A DNA stretch of 13,890 nucleotides from Haloarculaceae archaeon. Lineage in GTDB: Archaea > Halobacteriota > Halobacteria > Halobacteriales > Haloarculaceae. Shown piece by piece: positions 6,728 to 13,890 of this stretch. Position numbers and translations under genes: made by a program. The notes under the pieces are model-generated. The model saw only the letters and a list, made by a program, of their open reading frames with translations. It searched no databases and was not told the origin of the DNA. Positions within the stretch are counted from its first letter, which is position 1. Each line of letters begins with the position of its first letter. Where the stretch lies: NCBI GenBank assembly GCA_018609665.1, contig JAHENN010000037.1:1-13890 (forward strand), read 5' to 3'.

Positions 6728-8593
6728 ATGCCCACGGACACGACGGAGCGAGGCGAGGAATCGACGGCCACGCGGCGGGCGGTGCTGCAGGCGGCCGGCG
6801 CCGGGTCGGCGGTCGGCGCGATGGCGACGCTGTTCTCGACGGGCGCGGCGGCGACGGACGTCGACCCCGAGGCCGCGAGCGGCGGCGAGTTGTTCGACGT
6901 CGACCGGACGTCGAGGGCGGTCTTCCCGCAGTCGGTCGCAAGCGGCGGCCCGACGCCGGCCGGCGCCATCGTCTGGACGCGGGTCGCCGAGGCCGCCTAC
7001 GAGCCCGACGTCGACGTCGGCCTGCAGGTGACGCCCGCGCCGGACCGCTCGGCGCCGAACGAGGCGGCGGACTTCTCGGCGGCCGACACGCAGCAGTTCC
7101 GCGTCCCGGCGGCCGAACTGACGCCCGACGACGACTACACACTGAGCGTCGACCTCGACGGCGAACTTGAGGCCGACCGGTTCTACTTCTACCGCTTCGT
7201 CTACGACGGCGACGCCTCGCCAGTCGGCCGTCTCCGGACGCTGCCGGAACCGGACGCCGACCCCGACCGGCTGACGCTCGCGTGTGCGTCGTGTAACCGC
7301 TACGAGCAGGGTTACTACGGGGCCTTCGCCCACATGGCCCGCGAGGACGCCGACTACATCGTCCACCTCGGGGACTTCCTCTACGAGTACGGCGGCAGCG
7401 GCGACTTCCCCGGACGGGGCATCCAGCTCCCGTCGGGGAAGGGCGTCGCCCACACGCTGGAGGACTTCCGGCACCTGCATCAGACCTACCGCGGCGACGG
7501 GCTCATGCAGGCGGCCCTGGAGCGGCACACGTTCATCATGACGTGGGACGACCACGAAATCGTCAACAACCGGTGGTGGAACTACGAGGAGGGCTACCCG
7601 AACACCGCCTCCCACCCGTACGGGGACCAGCCGAAGAAGATGCGCCGGCTCTACGTCGAGGGAATCAAGGCGCTCGTGGAGTACCTGCCGTTCCGCGTCG
7701 ACTACGACCCCGACGCCGAGGAGCTGTTCGACCGGTTCCAGCTGTACCGGAAGTTCCGGTTCGGCGGCCTCGCGGAGATACTGATGACCGACGAGCGGCT
7801 CTACCGCTCGCCGCCGCCGGAGGACGAGTTCGGCCAGCGCGACGGCGCGGTCCCGCCGTCGCGGGAGGCCGACGACCCCGACCGGACGATGCTCGGCGCC
7901 GAACAGCGGGAGTGGTTCATCGACAGCGCGACGAGCTCGCCGGCCACCTGGAAGGTCTGGGGCAACTCGGTGCTGAACGCCGCGCTGAAGACGACCAACC
8001 TCGGCGAACAGGGCAGCTTCTACCTCAACTACGACGCCTGGGACGGCTACGAGCACGAACGACAGCTCATCATGGGCGAGCTGAAGCGGGAGGCCCGCTC
8101 GCGCGGGCAGGCGCTAAACCTGGTCACGCTGACCGGCGACATGCACGCCTACGTCGCCGGCTACCTGAAGACCGACTACAAGGAGCCCGAACAGCAGGAG
8201 CCGTTCCCGGGCGCCGAGGAGTCCCGCGTCGGCGTGGAGTTCATGTCGCCGGGCATCTCCAGCAACAGCCTCGGCGAAGCGAGCCCGACGCCGCCGGAGC
8301 TGGAGGAGCCGGCCGTCGAGGCGGCCGTCGAATCACAGAACCCACACATCGAGTGGTTCAACTGGTCCCGCAGCGGCTACACCACCGTCGAGTTCACCGA
8401 CAACGCTGCCGTCTACACCGCCTACGAGGTCGACCGGAGCGTCAACCGCGCGGACGCGCCGAAGCGGCTGCTGCGAGCCTACCGCGTCCCCGAGGGCGAG
8501 GTCGAGCTACAGGAGTTCAGCGGCAGTCAGACAGACGTCACGTCCGCGACGAGCGCGACCGACGCCGACGCGACGGAGGTGGACGATGACTGA
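6728..8593 (+). CDS. phoD: PhoD-family alkaline phosphatase, Tat-exported
   Basis: Extracellular phosphomonoesterase/diesterase that frees phosphate from organic esters. 621 residues from the ATG; an in-frame GTG lies directly before it (6725). Tat signal: TATRRAVLQAAGAGSAVG with the arginine pair at 16-17 and likely cleavage after GAAA near residue 42. Residues about 60-175 match the PhoD N-terminal beta domain (FPQSVASGGPTPAGAIVWTR). The catalytic domain shows ASCNRYEQGYYGAF with C189, the cysteine position that binds iron in Bacillus PhoD, then HLGDFLYEYG (D216, Y219), WDDHEIVNN (D274, D275, H276, N280) and LTGDMHAYVAGYL (D471, H473). The last 25 residues are Ser/Thr/Asp-rich. No lipobox, so probably released. 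Divergent from pstS, and it overlaps the next phosphatase gene by 8 bases. A phosphate-starvation role is inferred from context. Confidence 0.94.
   Translation: MPTDTTERGEESTATRRAVLQAAGAGSAVGAMATLFSTGAAATDVDPEAASGGELFDVDRTSRAVFPQSVASGGPTPAGAIVWTRVAEAAYEPDVDVGLQVTPAPDRSAPNEAADFSAADTQQFRVPAAELTPDDDYTLSVDLDGELEADRFYFYRFVYDGDASPVGRLRTLPEPDADPDRLTLACASCNRYEQGYYGAFAHMAREDADYIVHLGDFLYEYGGSGDFPGRGIQLPSGKGVAHTLEDFRHLHQTYRGDGLMQAALERHTFIMTWDDHEIVNNRWWNYEEGYPNTASHPYGDQPKKMRRLYVEGIKALVEYLPFRVDYDPDAEELFDRFQLYRKFRFGGLAEILMTDERLYRSPPPEDEFGQRDGAVPPSREADDPDRTMLGAEQREWFIDSATSSPATWKVWGNSVLNAALKTTNLGEQGSFYLNYDAWDGYEHERQLIMGELKREARSRGQALNLVTLTGDMHAYVAGYLKTDYKEPEQQEPFPGAEESRVGVEFMSPGISSNSLGEASPTPPELEEPAVEAAVESQNPHIEWFNWSRSGYTTVEFTDNAAVYTAYEVDRSVNRADAPKRLLRAYRVPEGEVELQEFSGSQTDVTSATSATDADATEVDDD
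8575..8581 (+). promoter_or_regulatory. Strong Shine-Dalgarno site for the second phosphatase
   Basis: GGAGGTG lies within the last codons of phoD, four bases before the ATG at 8586. It matches the haloarchaeal anti-Shine-Dalgarno sequence over seven bases and fixes the start of the downstream gene. The pair is therefore cotranscribed and probably translationally coupled, in contrast to the leaderless-looking phoD. Confidence 0.8.
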
Positions 8594-10409
8594 CCACGAA
8601 CTCGAGCGACGCGATCTGCTCCGCGGCGTCGCGGGAGCGGCGGCGGCGCCGTTCTTCGTCTCCTCGGTCGCCGGTGCCGCCGACTCCCCCGAGGGACCGG
8701 CCGGCGTCCACGCCGCCTACGGCCGGGACCCGGCCTCGACCCTGCGGGTCGGCTGGTCCGGCGCGCCGGCGGCCGACGCCCGTCTCGAAATTGGCCGGCC
8801 GGGCGAGCCGAAGACGGCCGTCGACGCCGAGGCCAACCCCCTGCCCGGCCAGGAGGCCGTCGCCTACGCCGCGACGGTCACCGGCCTCGCGTCGGACGCG
8901 ACCTACGAGTACGAGGCCGTCCTCGACGGCCGCCGGGCGGGTCCGTTCGAGGTCGAAACGGCGCCGGACGACACCGACGGCTTCAGCGTGACGGCCGTCA
9001 GCGACCACGGCATCGCCGACCCGCAGAACGCGTTCCAGCGGCCCAACGACGAGAATCCCAACGAGGTGATGGAGGTCGCACAGCGGCTCGATTCGGACCT
9101 GCAGATCCTCGCCGGCGACATCTCCTACGCCAACGGCGCGCCCTCGACGTGGGAGCTGTACTTCGACACCTTCGAGGAGTTCTTCGCGCAGACGCCGTTC
9201 ATGACCGCCCCGGGGAACCACGAGGCCGAACCCGGGACGGGGCTGCTGCAGTACGACCGGCGGCTCAACGACCTGATGCCGACCGACGACCCGCTGGGCC
9301 CCGACGACCTCGAGCACGAACGGCGGTGGTACCACTTCGACTACGACAACACGCGCTTCGTCTCGGTGTCGACGACGACGGACGGCTGCGGCGACGTCTC
9401 CCGCGGCGAGGAGTTCGTCCCTATCTACGACCCCACCTGCGAGGCCGGCGGCGTCACCTACGGCGACGTCCAGGAGGAGTACCTCCGGAACGTCCTGGAG
9501 GACGCCGTCGCGGACGACGACGTGAAGTGGAAGGTCGTCTACTTCCACGGGCCGTTCTGGACGGACTCGCCGGACCACGCCCCCCGCGACCAGCTGCGGG
9601 ACCGCTGGGGGACGCTCTTCGACGAGTACGGCGTCGACCTCGCCTTCTGCGGCGACAACCACGTCTGGGAGCGGACCAAGCCCATCAGGGCCAAGCCCGG
9701 CCGGGACGACTACGCGCCGGCCGACGCCTGGGAGTACGACGAGACCGACCTCGGCACCACGTTCCTCACGAACGGCACCGGCGGCGTCTCCCACTACGGC
9801 TTCGGCAACCGGCAGCCCGGCGACTACCTCGCCCGGCGGACGAACAACCACTACGGCGTCGAGCGGCTCGACATCACCGACGAGCGGATTCGCGTCGAGT
9901 ACGTCACCACCGACAGCCTCGACGCCGACGACCTCGTCGTCAGGGACAGCTTCGAGATCCGCAAGTCCAACGAGCGGACCGACGCCGGCGCCAGACGGCC
10001 GAAACAGACGAGCGACTACGTCGGCCCGGTCGAGGACGACGTCGTCGTCCAGGGGAGCCGCGACGACGACGGGTCGGTCTTCACCGCGGGGCAGACGAAC
10101 CGAATCACGCTGGAGTACGACGCGAGCCGCGAGGTCCGGCTCCGGGACCGCATCCCCGCGTCGTGGTCGGTCGACCTCGAGTACGGCGACGCCGTCCGGA
10201 CGGGCGGCGCTCCCGGCAACACTCAGTACGTCTACTTCGACGAGTCCGGCACGGACGGAACGGTGAACTACTTCGTCGAGGTGCCCGAGGGAGCCGACGG
10301 TACCGGCCGGTACACGCTCGGTCCGTCCCAGGCCAGCGAGAACGGCGACGACTGGCTCGCCATCCCCGGCACCGAGAGCCAGGAGACGGTCGTCGGCGTC
10401 GAGACCTGA
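8586..10409 (+). CDS. Purple-acid-phosphatase-like metallophosphoesterase, Tat-exported
   Basis: Likely a secreted phosphoesterase working with PhoD. 607 residues. Tat signal: ERRDLLRGVAGAAAAPFFV with the arginine pair at 8-9 and probable cleavage near residue 31. Residues about 36-127 form a fibronectin-like beta domain as in purple acid phosphatases. The metallophosphatase domain (about 133-370) has SDHG (D140), AGDISY (D178, Y181), APGNHE (N211), VVYFHGPFW (H321) and CGDNHVWER (356-362 region). The last motif normally reads GHxH; here the first histidine is aspartate (D357), while H359 is kept. Residues about 475-607 are an extra, probably beta-rich domain of unknown role, ending in a normal TGA. 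It starts inside the phoD end, in one transcript. Substrate unknown; the altered ligand could change metal or activity. Confidence 0.88.
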   Translation: MTDHELERRDLLRGVAGAAAAPFFVSSVAGAADSPEGPAGVHAAYGRDPASTLRVGWSGAPAADARLEIGRPGEPKTAVDAEANPLPGQEAVAYAATVTGLASDATYEYEAVLDGRRAGPFEVETAPDDTDGFSVTAVSDHGIADPQNAFQRPNDENPNEVMEVAQRLDSDLQILAGDISYANGAPSTWELYFDTFEEFFAQTPFMTAPGNHEAEPGTGLLQYDRRLNDLMPTDDPLGPDDLEHERRWYHFDYDNTRFVSVSTTTDGCGDVSRGEEFVPIYDPTCEAGGVTYGDVQEEYLRNVLEDAVADDDVKWKVVYFHGPFWTDSPDHAPRDQLRDRWGTLFDEYGVDLAFCGDNHVWERTKPIRAKPGRDDYAPADAWEYDETDLGTTFLTNGTGGVSHYGFGNRQPGDYLARRTNNHYGVERLDITDERIRVEYVTTDSLDADDLVVRDSFEIRKSNERTDAGARRPKQTSDYVGPVEDDVVVQGSRDDDGSVFTAGQTNRITLEYDASREVRLRDRIPASWSVDLEYGDAVRTGGAPGNTQYVYFDESGTDGTVNYFVEVPEGADGTGRYTLGPSQASENGDDWLAIPGTESQETVVGVET

Positions 10410-10448
10410 GGCGGTCCGCCCGGTCGGACACCCCGGCAGGCGCCGGAC

Positions 10449-11231
10449 TCAGTAGCGGATCCCGAACTCCGCCGCGAGGACGTCGCGCCACGCGTCGGCG
10501 TCGACCGGTCGCCGGCGCTCCTCGCCGTCGACGACCTCGACGAGCGCGTCGGCCGTCAGCCGCTTGTACCCCCGCTCGGTGCCGACGTTGACCGACGGGT
10601 CGCCGGTGAACGGCGACTCGGGGGCCGTCGTCAGGTAGTCGCAGGTCGCCTCGAAGTAGTCGAGCGTCCGGGGCGTCGTGGTGAAGACGTACCGGTCGGT
10701 CCAGTCGTCGTCCCGACGAAATCGGGCGACGCGGTCGGCGTCGGGGCGGCCGCTCTCGGGGGTCGCCCACTCGATGCCCGCCGAATTGGGACCGGCCCGG
10801 CCGCCGAGCGGCACCGGCCGCCGCAGCTTCGGCGTCCCGAGGCCGACGTCGACCAGGTACGGCTCCTCCAGCCGCACCCGGAGGGCGTGGTGGTTGGCCG
10901 GCGGCCGGGGGGTATCGTCGTCGCCGAGGACCGCGGCGGCGAGACGGTCGACCTCGAAGCCGAGCTCCGCGAGCAGCCAGCCGAACAGCCCGTTCAGCTC
11001 GTAGCAGAAGCCGCCGCGGTCGGCCTCGACGAGCTTCTCGTACAGCGCCGGCAGCGAGAGGGTGACCCCCTCGCCGTCGGGGGGCGCGTCCGGCGGGCCG
11101 GTGATCGACAGCGTCTCGAAGGGGACCGTCCGGACGTGCGCCGACTGCAGGCGGGCGAGCGTCTCGTACGTCGGCGGCCACGCCCCGTCGGGGTCGAGGC
11201 CGAGCCGGGCGAGGTATGCGTCGGCGTCCAT
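10449..11231 (-). CDS. Arylamine N-acetyltransferase family protein
   Basis: Cytoplasmic acyl-CoA-dependent acetyltransferase of the NAT family, acting through a cysteine-protease-like triad on arylamines or similar amines. 260 residues, slightly below the usual 270-290. The triad is visible: C76 in RGGFCYELNGLFGWLL, H114 in the HHALRV stretch, and D128 in YLVDVGLGTP. The N-terminus (YLARLGLD, then SAHVRTVPFETLSI) and the C-terminal SPFTGDPSVN and RGYKRLTAD stretches also fit the family. It is convergent with the phosphatase gene (39-base gap) and divergent from the aldo/keto reductase, so probably a single-gene unit. The physiological substrate cannot be told from the sequence; in bacteria some members make amide bonds in natural-product pathways, but nothing nearby supports that here. 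Confidence 0.92.
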   Translation of the reverse strand: MDADAYLARLGLDPDGAWPPTYETLARLQSAHVRTVPFETLSITGPPDAPPDGEGVTLSLPALYEKLVEADRGGFCYELNGLFGWLLAELGFEVDRLAAAVLGDDDTPRPPANHHALRVRLEEPYLVDVGLGTPKLRRPVPLGGRAGPNSAGIEWATPESGRPDADRVARFRRDDDWTDRYVFTTTPRTLDYFEATCDYLTTAPESPFTGDPSVNVGTERGYKRLTADALVEVVDGEERRRPVDADAWRDVLAAEFGIRY

Positions 11232-11257
11232 CCACCAGAAATGAGGGGCGTCGGGGA

Positions 11258-11263
11258 CAAAAG
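11258..11263 (-). promoter_or_regulatory. Possible promoter element of the N-acetyltransferase gene
   Basis: CTTTTG on the minus strand, centred about 29 bases before the ATG at 11231. It is a weak T-rich element at the spacing expected for a leaderless transcript. Confidence 0.3.
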
Positions 11264-11346
11264 CGCTCCCTGAACTGCGTTCCCGTTTTCGGACCGACAG
11301 GTCACCGCGGCGGGACCTCCATTACGGCGGCGCCCGAACGACCGGT

Positions 11347-12147
11347 ATGACGGTCGGTTCATTCCCGGAGTTCGGGCTCGGCACCTACGACATTACCGGC
11401 GAGACCTGCGTCGAGAGCGTCCGGACCGCACTCGAATGCGGCTACCGGCACGTCGACACCGCCGAGGGCTACGACAACGAGCGCGCGGTCGGCGAGGGCA
11501 TCGCCGCCGCCGACGTCGACCGCGGGGAGGTGGTCGTGGCGACGAAGGTCAGTCCCGACAACCTCGCCCACGACGGCGTGCTGGAGCACGCCCGTGCCAG
11601 CACCGACCGTCTCGGCGTCGAGACGCTGGATTTGCTGTACGTCCACTGGCCCATCCGGGCGTACGACCTCGAGGGGACGCTGGCGGCGCTGGACGAGCTG
11701 TACGAGGAAGGGCTCGTCCGGGGGGTCGGGCTCTCGAACTTCCTGCCCGGCCAGCTGGACGAGGCGCTCGACCGCCTGGCTGCGCCGCTCGTCGCCCACC
11801 AGGTCGAATGTCACCCGCTCCTCTAGCAGAACACCCTCCGCGCACACGCCCGCGGACACGGGTATGACTTGATCGTCTACACGCCGCTTGCGAAGAGCGA
11901 CGTGACGGAGGTGCCGGAGCTGCGCGCGGTCGCCGAGCGACACGACGCGACGCCAGCGCAGGTCGCGCTGGCGTGGCTGCTCGAGAAGCCGGCGACCGCC
12001 GCGGTGCCGAAGTCGGCGACCCCGGCCCACATCCGGGAGAACTACGGGGCCGTCGACCTCGAGTTGGACCCGGCCGACGTCGCGTGCATCGACGGAATCG
12101 ACCGCGAGTGCCGGTACGTCGACCCCGAGGCGGCGCCGTGGAACTGA
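11347..12147 (+). pseudogene. Aldo/keto reductase interrupted by an in-frame amber codon
   Basis: NAD(P)H-dependent carbonyl reductase fold. The frame runs from ATG 11347 to TGA 12145-12147, broken only by TAG at 11824-11826; without it the product would be 266 residues, normal for the family. The first part (159 residues) holds all four catalytic residues: D37 and Y42 in DTAEGYDNERAVGEG, K67 in VVATKVS, H100 in LLYVHWPI, plus VGLSNFLPGQLDE and HQVECHPLL. The part after the stop continues in the same frame with QNTLRAHA, YDLIVYTPLAKSD and the cofactor loop VPKSATPAHIREN. Relatives often read HPLLQQ here, so CAG to TAG, a single C-to-T change, is the simplest cause. The truncated protein would lack the last barrel strands and the cofactor-binding loop. 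A sequencing error is the main alternative. Confidence 0.88.
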
Positions 12148-12158
12148 CCGACCGACGG

Positions 12159-12623
12159 TCACTCCACGACGTCGGCGCCGTCCCGGACGAACGTCACGGG
12201 GCGGTCGGCGTGCATCAGCACGTGGTTGGAGGTGCTCCCGAAGACGGCCTTGCCGGTCGGCGACCGCCGGCGGCCGCCGACGACGAGTCGGTCGGCGTCG
12301 ACGGCCGCGGCGGCACGGAGGAGTTCCTCCTCGCGGTCGCCGACCTCGCCGCGGACGCGGTGCCGGACGCCCGCCGCCTCGAGGTGGGCCGCGGCGTCGT
12401 CGACCGGCTGGAGCCGCGAGGCGAGCGTGTCGGCCGGCGGCGGGTCCGCCGAGTCGTAGCCCGCCTCCCGTATCCCCTCCTCGTAGGCCGACTCGGTGAA
12501 GACGTGCAACAGGACGACGAGGGCGTCGCTCGGCGCAGCCACCTCGGCGGCGGTCTTCGCCAGGCGCTCGGCACGCGGCTCGTCGTTCGGACCGACGGCG
12601 ACGACGACCGTCTGGATGCTCAT
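12159..12623 (-). CDS. Universal stress protein (UspA family)
   Basis: A 154-residue single-domain Usp protein, cytoplasmic and probably dimeric. It begins with the usual first strand TVVVAVG and ends with the nucleotide-loop region VVGGRRRSPTGKAVFGSTSN, then DRPVTFVRD. The ATP-binding consensus is G-2X-G-9X-G-S/T; here G116, then R119 in place of the second glycine, then G129-S130. The GRRRSPTGKAVFGST form is a familiar haloarchaeal variant, so nucleotide binding is likely but not certain. It is convergent with the broken reductase (11-base gap) and divergent from the membrane channel gene (87-base gap), so the two may share a control region. Specific role unknown. Confidence 0.9.
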   Translation of the reverse strand: MSIQTVVVAVGPNDEPRAERLAKTAAEVAAPSDALVVLLHVFTESAYEEGIREAGYDSADPPPADTLASRLQPVDDAAAHLEAAGVRHRVRGEVGDREEELLRAAAAVDADRLVVGGRRRSPTGKAVFGSTSNHVLMHADRPVTFVRDGADVVE

Positions 12624-12680
12624 ACCCGCGTTTCGGACTACACGACCAAAGGCTGGACGGTCCGAGCCGCGGACGGGGCG

Positions 12681-12686
12681 TTTTTG
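12681..12686 (+). promoter_or_regulatory. T-rich promoter element of the FNT gene
   Basis: TTTTTG centred about 27 bases before the ATG at 12711, in an otherwise GC-rich 87-base divergent spacer. The spacing suggests a leaderless transcript. It also supports 12711 as the true start rather than an upstream start in the same open frame. Confidence 0.45.
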
Positions 12687-12710
12687 TTCGTCCCGCCCGC
12701 ACGACAGTCT

Positions 12711-13682
12711 ATGAGTGGGTCGTCACCGGGCCCGGACGAGGAGTCGGTCCGCGAGGCCGTCGAGCGCTCCAGGAGCGGCGCTCCGGCCGCCGGGGCCGTG
12801 GTCCGGGACCGCTTCGAGACCGACGAGGTGTTCCAGCGCATCGTCGTCGCCGCCGACGAGGAGATCGACACCGGTAGCCGGGAGCTGTTCTTCAGCGGGC
12901 TCGCGGCCGGCTTCTCCATCACGATCACCTTCCTGGCGTACGCGACGATGAGCGCCAAGTACCCGGAACACCCGCTACTGGGGGCGGTGCTGTACCCGCT
13001 GGGGTTCGTCTACATCATCCTCGGCGGCTACCAGCTGTTCACGGAGAACACGCTCCCGCCGGTCGCGCTCGTACTCGAGCGGCTCGCCAGCATCCCGGCG
13101 CTGCTGTGGACCTGGTCGGTCGTGCTGGCGGGGAACTTCGTCGGCGGCGCCCTGGGCGCGCTCGCGCTGGCGTACGCCGGCGTCTTCGAGCCGTCGAGCG
13201 CCGCTGTGGCCGCCGACATCTCCGGGAAGGGGCTGGCGACGCCGCCGCTGGCGCTGTTCTTCAAGGGTGCCTTCGCCGGGCTGGTCGTCGCCGGCGTCGT
13301 GTGGCTGGACTACGCCGTCCGGGACACCATCTCCCGGCTCGTGCTGGTGTACATCGCTTTCCTCCTCATCCCGCTGGGCGACCTCTTCCACGTCGTCGTC
13401 TCCTTCACCGAGCTGATGTACCTCGTCTACCTCGGCGAGGCCGCGCTGGCGGCCGGCGTGGTCGGCTTCATCCTGCCGGTCCTGCTCGGCAACACCCTCG
13501 GCGGCGTCCTGCTGGTCACCGTCGTCAACTACTTCCAGACGACCGAACGGCGCGTCGAGACCGCCCGCGACGACGGGCTCGAGCGCCGGCTGTCGGTCAG
13601 GGAGTGGCTCGGCGGCAGCAGCGTCGGCCGGACGTACGTGCCGACGGATGGCGAGCAGGAGCCGCGGCGCGGCAACGACTGA
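12711..13682 (+). CDS. Formate/nitrite transporter (FNT) family channel
   Basis: Integral membrane channel for small anions or weak acids such as formate or nitrite; the substrate is not resolved. 323 residues. Residues 1 to about 55 are hydrophilic and acidic and face the cytoplasm; the FNT core follows with about six spans starting near residue 58. Family marks are GGYQLFTENTLPPV (105-118), GNFVGGALG (141-149), a central-pore histidine in LGDLFHVVVSF (H227), and PVLLGNTLGGVLLVTVVNY (256-274). The charged tail (275-323) is cytoplasmic. FNT proteins such as FocA are about 280 residues; the longer N-terminal tail recalls the YfdC-like branch. The frame is open far upstream, but that part overlaps the reductase and Usp genes; the ATG at 12711 follows a promoter-like element and fits the family start. 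Confidence 0.9.
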   Translation: MSGSSPGPDEESVREAVERSRSGAPAAGAVVRDRFETDEVFQRIVVAADEEIDTGSRELFFSGLAAGFSITITFLAYATMSAKYPEHPLLGAVLYPLGFVYIILGGYQLFTENTLPPVALVLERLASIPALLWTWSVVLAGNFVGGALGALALAYAGVFEPSSAAVAADISGKGLATPPLALFFKGAFAGLVVAGVVWLDYAVRDTISRLVLVYIAFLLIPLGDLFHVVVSFTELMYLVYLGEAALAAGVVGFILPVLLGNTLGGVLLVTVVNYFQTTERRVETARDDGLERRLSVREWLGGSSVGRTYVPTDGEQEPRRGND

Positions 13683-13689
13683 CCGAGGG

Positions 13690-13890
13690 TCAGAGAGCGC
13701 CCACCAGCTCCCGCTGGCGCTCCAGGACGGCGGGGTCGAGGTCGACGACGAGGTCGCGGGCGGCGGTGTCGAGTTCGGCGCGAACGCCGCCGTCCGGGCG
13801 GGCGACGAGCGACCGGCCGGCGTACCGCGCCGGATCGGCGTCGGCCAGCCGCCGGCGCCCGGTGCGGCCGGCGCCGACGACCCACCGGAC
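13690..13890 (-). CDS. Probable nitrilase-family amidohydrolase, C-terminal fragment
   Basis: The last 66 residues of a protein whose N-terminal part lies beyond the right edge; stop TGA at 13692-13690. The visible tail contains YAGRSLVARPDGGVRAEL followed by an acidic strand and VDLDPAVLERQREL. This matches the C-terminal end of carbon-nitrogen hydrolases, where a G-x-S-x-(I/V) strand and P-x-G turn are followed by an acidic strand and a terminal helix. The catalytic Glu-Lys-Cys residues would lie outside the window and cannot be checked. It is convergent with the FNT gene, with a seven-base gap and no visible terminator. Confidence 0.68.
   Translation of the reverse strand, partial: VRWVVGAGRTGRRRLADADPARYAGRSLVARPDGGVRAELDTAARDLVVDLDPAVLERQRELVGAL

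Noticed and set aside
6689..8056. 455-residue minus-strand frame antisense to phoD
   Set aside because: Shadow frame in high-GC DNA; it lacks motifs and conflicts with a complete PhoD enzyme.
10414..10429. GTCCG/CGGAC inverted repeat between two convergent genes as a terminator
   Set aside because: Arms of only five bases in GC-rich DNA and no T-tract after it; chance is likely.
11824..11826. TAG as a pyrrolysine codon in the reductase
   Set aside because: Aldo/keto reductases are not pyrrolysine proteins, haloarchaea are not known to encode the pathway, and TAG terminates pstB in this window.
11827..12147. Second half of the reductase as an independent gene
   Set aside because: It has no ATG or Shine-Dalgarno site at its start, only an internal TTG as a possible start, and it is the direct in-frame continuation of the first half.
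11973..12710. Long open frame upstream of, and in frame with, the FNT gene
   Set aside because: It overlaps the reductase end and lies antisense to the Usp gene, its translation has no family features, and a promoter-like element precedes the ATG at 12711. High GC makes long spurious frames common here.

Overview
The window looks like haloarchaeal chromosome (class Halobacteria). GC is high, the predicted proteins are strongly acidic, all secreted proteins carry twin-arginine (Tat) signals, the substrate-binding protein is a Tat lipoprotein, and several genes appear leaderless with a TATA-like element about 27 bases before the start codon. I cannot name the genus. No RNA gene, CRISPR array, insertion sequence or integration site was recognised.

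Positions 1-6426 (minus strand) hold one tight operon, read right to left: pstS, pstC, pstA, pstB, phoU, then an AbrB-PhoU fusion that runs off the left edge. This is the high-affinity ABC phosphate importer with its signalling proteins. Junctions after pstC are 1, 18, 0 and -1 bases. PstA is about twice the usual size because of an extra multi-span membrane region. PstC carries an insert built from fresh in-frame tandem duplications.

Positions 6427-6727 are a divergent, unusually AT-rich intergenic region. It drives pst leftward and two phosphatases rightward. Both divergent genes begin with the same GGTGATG string behind a T-rich/TATA element, and an AAACGT repeat with a palindrome lies between them.

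Positions 6728-10409 (plus strand) hold two Tat-exported phosphoesterases: a PhoD-type alkaline phosphatase and a purple-acid-phosphatase-like enzyme. They overlap by 8 bases with a strong Shine-Dalgarno site. With the pst operon they form a phosphate-scavenging island: organic phosphate is cleaved outside the cell, phosphate is captured by PstS, imported by PstCAB, and signalled through PhoU proteins.

Positions 10449-13890 are a set of unrelated single genes: an arylamine N-acetyltransferase (minus), an aldo/keto reductase broken by an in-frame amber codon (plus), a UspA-family protein (minus), a formate/nitrite-type channel (plus), and the C-terminal end of a probable nitrilase-family amidohydrolase (minus, cut by the right edge).

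I found no clearly new multi-gene system. The best leads are the PstC tandem duplications, the nonsense-interrupted reductase, the altered metal-ligand motif in the second phosphatase, the PstA extension, and the shared control architecture between pstS and phoD.
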